Below are positions 59,133 through 64,000 of a stretch of 64,000 bases of DNA, one piece after another. Position 1 is the stretch's first letter, and each line of letters opens with the position of its first letter. The translations under genes and the position numbers were made by a program. Location: contig CAKSLF010000003.1 of assembly GCA_934466455.1 (NCBI GenBank), positions 1 to 64,000 on the forward strand, given 5' to 3'. Under the pieces are notes generated by a model. The model saw only the letters and a list, made by a program, of their open reading frames with translations. It was not told the DNA's origin and searched no databases. The DNA comes from an uncultured Oscillospiraceae bacterium (lineage in GTDB: Bacteria; Bacillota; Clostridia; Oscillospirales; Ruminococcaceae).

Positions 59133-61382
59133 TTAAAGGGATTTGCGCAGATATTCTGCCGTTATTGTATTTGAGTTTTCCGTCATTTCCTTCGGTGTTC
59201 CGGTAAATACGATTTCTCCGCCGGAGGTTCCGCCGTCGGGTCCTACATCAATAATCCAATCCGCCTGCTTCATAACATCAAGGTTGTGCTCGATTACAAT
59301 AACCGTGTTGCCTCGGTCAACAAGCCCGTCCAAAAGCTCCATGACTTTTTTCACATCGGAGGCGTGCAAGCCCGTTGTGGGTTCATCGAGGATATAGATG
59401 TTTCCGTGCTTATCAAGGTCCTTGGCAAGCTTTACTCTTTGGCGTTCGCCGCCGGAAAGGGTAGAAAGCGGCTGACCGAGAGAAAGATAAGGCAGCCCAA
59501 CCTCGAGCATCGCTCCGAGGGCTTTGCGCAGTTTTTTATTGTCCGCAAAAAACTCATAAGCATCCTCGGCGGACATATTTAGAATATCAACGATGTTTTT
59601 TCCCTTGTAGGAGTAAGACAGAGCTTCCTTGCTGTACCGTTTTCCCTCACAGACCTCGCACACGGTGGTCACGGGATCCATAAATACAAGCTCCGTCACC
59701 GTTAAGCCTCTTCCGCCGCAGGCGGGGCAGGCACCCTTGCTGTTAAAGGAGAAAAGCGATGGGTCAACGCCGTTTTTTGCGGCCATAATCTTCCGGATTT
59801 CGTCGAAAAAGCCGAGGAAGGTTGCCGGGGTGGAACGCCCGGTGGCGGTTACCGGCGATTGGTCAACCAAAACGACTCTGTCCGCATATTGCTTTGCAAA
59901 TACATCACGGATAAGAGAGCTTTTTCCGGAACCGGCGACGCCGGTGACGACGGTGAGAACATGGAGGGGAATATCCGCATCCACATTTTTTAGGTTATGA
60001 ACGCAGGCATTTCGTATCGGAAGAAATTCTTTCGGAATACGGGGAGATTGCTTAAGCGGCTCGATATGCTTCATTGCTTCTCCGGTTTTTGTTCCGGAAA
60101 GAAGCAAATCCTCGTAGCTTCCTTGAAAAGGAATTTGTCCGCCGTTCTTCCCCGCAAGCGGTCCCACATCAATTACCTCGTCGGCAATGGATATGATATC
60201 ACGGTCATGCTCAACAACAAGTACGGTGTTGCCCCTGTCCCGAAGATTCTGCAAAAGCCTTGTCATTCGGTATACATCTCTCGGGTGCATACCGGTGCTC
60301 GGCTCGTCAAAAATATAGGTCATGCCGGTAAGACTGCTGCCCATATACCGAACAAGCTTAAGCCGCTGCGCCTCGCCGCCGGAAAGAGTAGAGGATTCCC
60401 TGTCCATGGAAAGATAGGGCAAACCTATGTCTATCATTCGGGTTAAGGAAGCCGTAAGCGTTTCCACAATGGTTTTCGCCCTCGGGTCGGTTACGGTGCC
60501 CAAAACCTTTACAAGCTCGGTAAACTCCATTGCGCACATTTCGTCAATGCCGTATCCCGCAACCTTGCAGGCAAGGCTCTTTTCGTTAAGCCTGCGCCCA
60601 TGGCAAATGGGGCAGGGCTTTTCTTCAACAAGGGACATAAGCCTTTTTACCGACGGTTCGGAGAGGTTGGAGGTGTCCCTGTTTAGAAGCATACGGTGAA
60701 GGTAATGAGAAATACCGTCCACCTTTTTGCTTAAACGCTTACCGTCCGGAGTATCTGCGCCGTAGAGAAGGTGGTTGCGTTCAAGCTCGGTAAAGTCCTT
60801 CCATTTTTTATCGAGGGGAAAAAGTCCGGATTCCCCGTACTGTTTCCAATACCAGTTTCCCACATGAAAAGCGGGCAGATCCGCCATACCTTCGTTCCAT
60901 GTTTTTTCCGGGTCAATGCGGCTTTCAATATCGATGGTCATAACCTTGCCTATGCCGGCACATTCCGGGCACATTCCGTTTGGGTCGTTGAAGGAAAAGC
61001 ATGACGCCGTTCCGGCATAAGGCTTGCCGATTCTTGAATAGAGCAGCCGCAATGCGGCGTACATATCGCTGATTGTTCCGACGGTGGAGCGGGCGTTTCC
61101 GCCAAGGCGGGATTGGTCAACAATAACGGAGGCGGAGAGATTATCAATACGCTCCGCCCTCGGCTTTTCGTATTTCGGAAGCCGTCCCCGTATAAAAGCG
61201 TTGTAGGTTTCGTTCATTTGGCGTTGGCTTTCCGCCGCTATGGTGTCAAAAACAATGCTCGATTTTCCGGAGCCGGAAACGCCGGTGAATACCACGATTT
61301 TCCCTTTTGGAATATCCAGCGACACATTTTTAAGATTGTTCTGACGAAGACCTCTTATGATGATTTTGTCGTTTGCTTCCAT
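59133..61382 (-). CDS. Short UvrA-family ATPase (UvrA2-like)
   Basis: 749 residues, ATG at 61382 with AAGGAGGT upstream. Two ABC modules: Walker [16 protein letters not shown] (about 34) and [11 protein letters not shown] (about 489), signatures [20 protein letters not shown] and [17 protein letters not shown], Walker [13 protein letters not shown] and [12 protein letters not shown], and zinc modules [27 protein letters not shown]...CEVCEGKRY. It is about 200 residues shorter than housekeeping UvrA and lacks the UvrB-binding insertion. Such paralogues (UvrA2, DrrC-like) are tied to tolerance of DNA-intercalating drugs. No uvrB is adjacent. Confidence 0.9.
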   Translation of the reverse strand: MEANDKIIIRGLRQNNLKNVSLDIPKGKIVVFTGVSGSGKSSIVFDTIAAESQRQMNETYNAFIRGRLPKYEKPRAERIDNLSASVIVDQSRLGGNARSTVGTISDMYAALRLLYSRIGKPYAGTASCFSFNDPNGMCPECAGIGKVMTIDIESRIDPEKTWNEGMADLPAFHVGNWYWKQYGESGLFPLDKKWKDFTELERNHLLYGADTPDGKRLSKKVDGISHYLHRMLLNRDTSNLSEPSVKRLMSLVEEKPCPICHGRRLNEKSLACKVAGYGIDEMCAMEFTELVKVLGTVTDPRAKTIVETLTASLTRMIDIGLPYLSMDRESSTLSGGEAQRLKLVRYMGSSLTGMTYIFDEPSTGMHPRDVYRMTRLLQNLRDRGNTVLVVEHDRDIISIADEVIDVGPLAGKNGGQIPFQGSYEDLLLSGTKTGEAMKHIEPLKQSPRIPKEFLPIRNACVHNLKNVDADIPLHVLTVVTGVAGSGKSSLIRDVFAKQYADRVVLVDQSPVTATGRSTPATFLGFFDEIRKIMAAKNGVDPSLFSFNSKGACPACGGRGLTVTELVFMDPVTTVCEVCEGKRYSKEALSYSYKGKNIVDILNMSAEDAYEFFADNKKLRKALGAMLEVGLPYLSLGQPLSTLSGGERQRVKLAKDLDKHGNIYILDEPTTGLHASDVKKVMELLDGLVDRGNTVIVIEHNLDVMKQADWIIDVGPDGGTSGGEIVFTGTPKEMTENSNTITAEYLRKSL

Positions 61383-61480
61383 TCCGATTACCTCCTTATA
61401 CTCTGTAATTACTTCTCTTTATTGCGTTTTCCTCATAATGGTACCATGCAGAGGTAAAAATATCTCGACTTTTTTTGCAC

Positions 61481-61519
61481 AAAAGCGGCGTGTTTTATAA
61501 AAAAACACACCGCTTTTTT
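61481..61519. terminator. Rho-independent terminator
   Basis: AAAAGCGGCGTGTTTT/AAAACACACCGCTTTT-type stem; plausible for the fusion gene at 61595 on the minus strand. Confidence 0.75.
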
Positions 61520-61594
61520 CGTGCGGGCAAGGCACATTATAAAGCCTGTCATAATGTCAGAGTCAATAGGAAAGCTCGGCTGATTTTTCGGTAA

Positions 61595-62521
61595 TCAGCG
61601 GCTGCAAACCCAATTATCCAAAAATTTCATCTGTTCGTCGGTATGGAACCAGTGCTCGCCGCCCTCCATAACGGTCAAGCCTGCGCCGGTGCGTTTTGCA
61701 AATTCCGTTATGGTTTCAAGGGACTGGAGGTTATCCTCGCTTCCGCGGAGTATTTCCGTAGGAACGCTCCATTCAACGGGATTGTTCCTTATATAGCAGA
61801 GATAATCCCATGATAAATCTTCGCCAAAATCGGTTTTTATGATTTTCTTTTCTTTAAGAGTGCTTTCGCTTACTCCCGCCCAAAGCATCATATTTTCTAT
61901 AAGCCGCTCAAGACTTACTATGGGCGAGATAAAATACGCCTTGCTTATGCAGTCCGAAATTTCCGCACTCATTGAAAAATATGCGCCTATGCTGTTTGCA
62001 ATTAGAATAAGGTTTTTATATTTGGATTTAAGCCTGCGAAACTCCTGCGGAAATTCTTCTTTTGCTTCCCAAGGATTTTCGGCTTTGTAATCAAAGCCGA
62101 AAACATCGGCGGCGGGGAAAAGCGTTTTGTAATGCTCCGCCTCTGCGGCGTTTCCGCCCTTGCCGTGTACATACAACACGGCGGTATCTTTATTTTCTGT
62201 CATTTCTATTGCTCCTTTGAAATATTGTTCCTGAAATTTAACCGCTTCGGCGATTTCGTCCGGAGAAAAGCTTTTGCCGGAAGGGGCAACCACCCATTTG
62301 TCCTCAATATCGTCAAAGCGGCGGATTACAGCGATTACTTCGCCGGTAAATTCGGTGACGGGCTTTTCGACGCCGAGTATGTAGGCGTCCTGCCATTCGC
62401 CGTCCGGTGCGGGTATTCCCTCAACATATCCGTAATTAACCGGATAGACGATATCTTTATGCGTTGGGTGCGTGCTTCCGAGGGGACGGTCCACCGTAAC
62501 CGTTACAACTCTGCCTACCAA
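61595..62521 (-). CDS. Inorganic-pyrophosphatase-like/alpha-beta hydrolase fusion
   Basis: 308 residues from a TTG at 62521 (AAAGGTG upstream; in-frame GTG at 62530 overlaps that site). Residues 1-105 resemble a short type I pyrophosphatase-like domain (VDRPLGSTHPTHKDIVYPVNYGYVEGIPAPDGEWQDAYILGVEKP, DDIEDKWVVAP). Residues 108-308 are an alpha/beta hydrolase (AVLYVHGKGGNAAEAEHY, nucleophile region LIANSIGAYFS, and terminal GGEHWFH). In related genomes I recall these as two separate genes. The junction carries AAAGGAGC 6 nt before an internal ATG (MTENKD), so the hydrolase could also be made alone. Confidence 0.82.
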   Translation of the reverse strand: MVGRVVTVTVDRPLGSTHPTHKDIVYPVNYGYVEGIPAPDGEWQDAYILGVEKPVTEFTGEVIAVIRRFDDIEDKWVVAPSGKSFSPDEIAEAVKFQEQYFKGAIEMTENKDTAVLYVHGKGGNAAEAEHYKTLFPAADVFGFDYKAENPWEAKEEFPQEFRRLKSKYKNLILIANSIGAYFSMSAEISDCISKAYFISPIVSLERLIENMMLWAGVSESTLKEKKIIKTDFGEDLSWDYLCYIRNNPVEWSVPTEILRGSEDNLQSLETITEFAKRTGAGLTVMEGGEHWFHTDEQMKFLDNWVCSR

Positions 62522-62637
62522 TAAAATCACCTTTCAAAAAGTCGAAATTACAAGCCATTGTAGCACATCGACCGTACCTTTTCAACTTTTTGCATACGGT
62601 AAAGCATCAAATTTTGCCGTTTTTCGTAAAAAAACTG

Positions 62638-62666
62638 TTGACAAGCACGGTAAAATGGTATATTAT
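62638..62666 (+). promoter_or_regulatory. metK promoter
   Basis: TTGACA (62638-62643), 17-nt spacer, TATTAT (62661-62666), 30-40 nt upstream of the riboswitch. Confidence 0.75.
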
Positions 62667-62699
62667 AAACGCTGTACGAAAAAATTTAATAACAAATGC

Positions 62700-62797
62700 C
62701 TTATCGAGAGCGGCTGAGGGACAGGCCCTATGAAGCCCGGCAACCTGCGTTATGAGTGTGGTGCCAATTCCTGCGGAAGTGATTCCGAAAGATGAGG
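62700..62797 (+). promoter_or_regulatory. SAM-I (S-box) riboswitch
   Basis: Hallmarks are all present: CTTATCGAGAG, GCTGAGGGACAGGCCC, ATGAAGCCCGGCAACC, and the closing GATGAG pairing with CTTATC (P1). It lies directly before metK. With SAM bound, P1 forms and the downstream terminator folds, shutting off SAM synthetase. Confidence 0.96.
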
Positions 62798-62852
62798 AAC
62801 GGTTAAAATTTGCCTAAAAAACAAAGCGTCCGTTCTTCGGACGCTTTTTTAT
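62797..62852 (+). terminator. S-box antiterminator and terminator
   Basis: Terminator GCGTCCG/CGGACGC (62826-62844) with T6. GAACGG (62797-62802), next to P1, is exactly complementary to CCGTTC (62830-62835) in the terminator loop side, giving the alternative antiterminator when SAM is low. Confidence 0.85.
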
Positions 62853-62872
62853 TCGGCAAGAAAGGAAATAAA

Positions 62873-64000
62873 ATGATAAAAAAACTCTTTACATCAGAAT
62901 CCGTAACAGAGGGACATCCCGATAAAATCTGCGACCTTATTTCCGATTCCGTCCTTGATGCAATCTTTGAAGAGGATCCGAATGCAAGAGTCGCCTGCGA
63001 AACCACCTGCACAACGGGAATAATCTCCGTTATGGGTGAAATTACTACCACAGCAAATGTAAATATTACGGAAATTGCAAGAAATACCGTAAAGGAAATC
63101 GGCTATGATAATGCCGAATACGGATTTGACTGCAATACCTGTGCCGTTGTTACAAACCTTGACAAGCAGTCCGCCGATATAGCCATGGGCGTTGACGGCG
63201 AGGACGAGAATACCCAGGGTGCGGGCGACCAGGGAATGATGTTCGGCTTTGCCTGCACCGAAACCCCGGAGCTTATGCCTATGCCGATAAGCTATGCTCA
63301 TAAGCTTGCCCGCCGCCTTACCGAAGTTCGCAAAAACGGAACGATGCCCTATCTTCGTCCGGACGGAAAATCTCAGGTTACCGTAGAATACGACGACGGC
63401 AAGCCTGTTCGTGTTGACGCAATCGTAATTTCTTCCCAGCATTCCGCCGATGTAAGCCTTGAGCAGATAAGAGAAGATGTTATTAAAAATGTAATCGCTC
63501 CCGTAATTCCTGCGGAGCTTATGGATAATGAAACAAAAATTTATGTCAACCCAACCGGTCGCTTTGTAATCGGCGGACCTATGGGCGACAGCGGACTTAC
63601 CGGGCGCAAGATAATCGTTGATACCTACGGCGGATATTCCCGCCATGGCGGCGGCGCATTCTCCGGAAAGGACCCCTCAAAGGTTGACCGTTCCGCAGCA
63701 TACGCCGCAAGATGGATCGCAAAAAACATTGTTGCGGCAGGTCTTGCGGATAAATGCGAAATCCAAATTGCTTATGCAATCGGCGTTGCCGAGCCTGTTT
63801 CCGTAATGGTGGATACCTTTGGCACAGGAAAGTACCACGACGACAAAATCGCAGAAGCCGTTACAAAAGTATTTGATCTCCGTCCGGCGGCAATTATCAA
63901 ACGCCTTGGGCTGCGTGCCCCGATTTACAAGCAGCTTGCCGCTTACGGTCATATGGGCAGAGAAGAACTTGGCGTTGCATGGGAGAAAACCGATATGGTC
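62873..64000 (+). CDS. metK: S-adenosylmethionine synthetase (partial, runs off right edge)
   Basis: 376 residues visible from the ATG at 62873 with AAAGGAAATAAA upstream; the gene continues beyond base 64000, and normal length is about 395. Motifs: [13 protein letters not shown] (ATP and methionine binding), [87 protein letters not shown], and a late YGHMGRE. It makes SAM from methionine and ATP, and is controlled by the S-box upstream. Confidence 0.97.
   Translation, partial: MIKKLFTSESVTEGHPDKICDLISDSVLDAIFEEDPNARVACETTCTTGIISVMGEITTTANVNITEIARNTVKEIGYDNAEYGFDCNTCAVVTNLDKQSADIAMGVDGEDENTQGAGDQGMMFGFACTETPELMPMPISYAHKLARRLTEVRKNGTMPYLRPDGKSQVTVEYDDGKPVRVDAIVISSQHSADVSLEQIREDVIKNVIAPVIPAELMDNETKIYVNPTGRFVIGGPMGDSGLTGRKIIVDTYGGYSRHGGGAFSGKDPSKVDRSAAYAARWIAKNIVAAGLADKCEIQIAYAIGVAEPVSVMVDTFGTGKYHDDKIAEAVTKVFDLRPAAIIKRLGLRAPIYKQLAAYGHMGREELGVAWEKTDMV

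Overview
The window looks like the chromosome of an anaerobic, low-to-moderate GC Firmicute of class Clostridia, most plausibly an uncultured Oscillospirales-type gut bacterium. The evidence is an S-box (SAM-I) riboswitch before metK, a spmAB spore-maturation pair, Feo iron uptake, tandem DegV proteins, an orphan YgfK-type flavo-iron-sulfur protein, a Gram-positive-style surface protein with an NPNTG sorting-like signal, PrsA-like foldases, TTGACA-N17-TATAAT promoters and strong Shine-Dalgarno sequences. Species cannot be named from the sequence alone.

Layout. 1-1900 is accessory: a truncated DUF3847 gene typical of conjugative/integrative elements, a GNAT acetyltransferase flanked by dispersed repeats, a zinc-ribbon protein and a divergent XRE regulator with a palindromic operator. 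1944-11800 is mostly chromosomal housekeeping: zinc-ribbon protein, feoAB, PH-domain and macrodomain proteins, membrane-tethered XRE regulator, two DegV proteins, an SPFH protein, a LURP-one-like protein, a cyclophilin. 12062-13456 encodes an abundant-looking surface protein behind a consensus promoter and an unusual structured leader. 13626-19415 holds a lipid kinase with a duplicated 3' end, a HerA/DUF853 ATPase, tRNA-Val, and a coupled patatin/TAXI lipoprotein pair. 19744-21146 is a second accessory patch with the same repeat modules as the left end, carrying three small membrane-protein genes. 21122-26434 has an acyl-CoA ligase with an E2-like acyltransferase that has lost its catalytic His, mtaB, and a split chromate transporter. 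26602-29890 has tRNA-Asp, tRNA-Thr and the YgfK-like protein.

30287-36068 has a PadR regulator with a hairpin leader, rlmB, and two adjacent large membrane proteins that both look catalytically dead: a P-type ATPase-like protein and a PASTA-domain protein kinase-like protein. 36130-38549 has a catalytic-domain-only aspartate kinase next to a separate ACT-domain protein, and a radical SAM activase-like enzyme. 38814-46369 is a complete F-type ATP synthase operon with epsilon placed before beta and a c subunit carrying the two-carboxylate (Glu32/Glu65) motif, which suggests Na+ coupling. 46624-51609 has a beta-helix lipoprotein and two parvulin foldases. 51757-62521 has spmAB, an AbrB-like regulator, PlsC, a Vat-like acetyltransferase, a TetR-controlled locus with three matching operators, a CAT-like gene frameshifted at an A7 run, an HTH-desulfoferrodoxin fusion regulator, a short UvrA paralogue and a pyrophosphatase-hydrolase fusion. 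The window ends inside metK.

Most distinctive signals: (1) cassette-like accessory modules with conserved ends around variable small genes; (2) the pseudo-ATPase/PASTA pseudokinase pair; (3) the slippery-site CAT gene beside a superoxide-reductase-like regulator; (4) a heptamer GTGCTCA (often within CGGTGCTCAA) strongly over-represented throughout and often paired in terminators; (5) the pseudoknot-like leader of the surface-protein mRNA.
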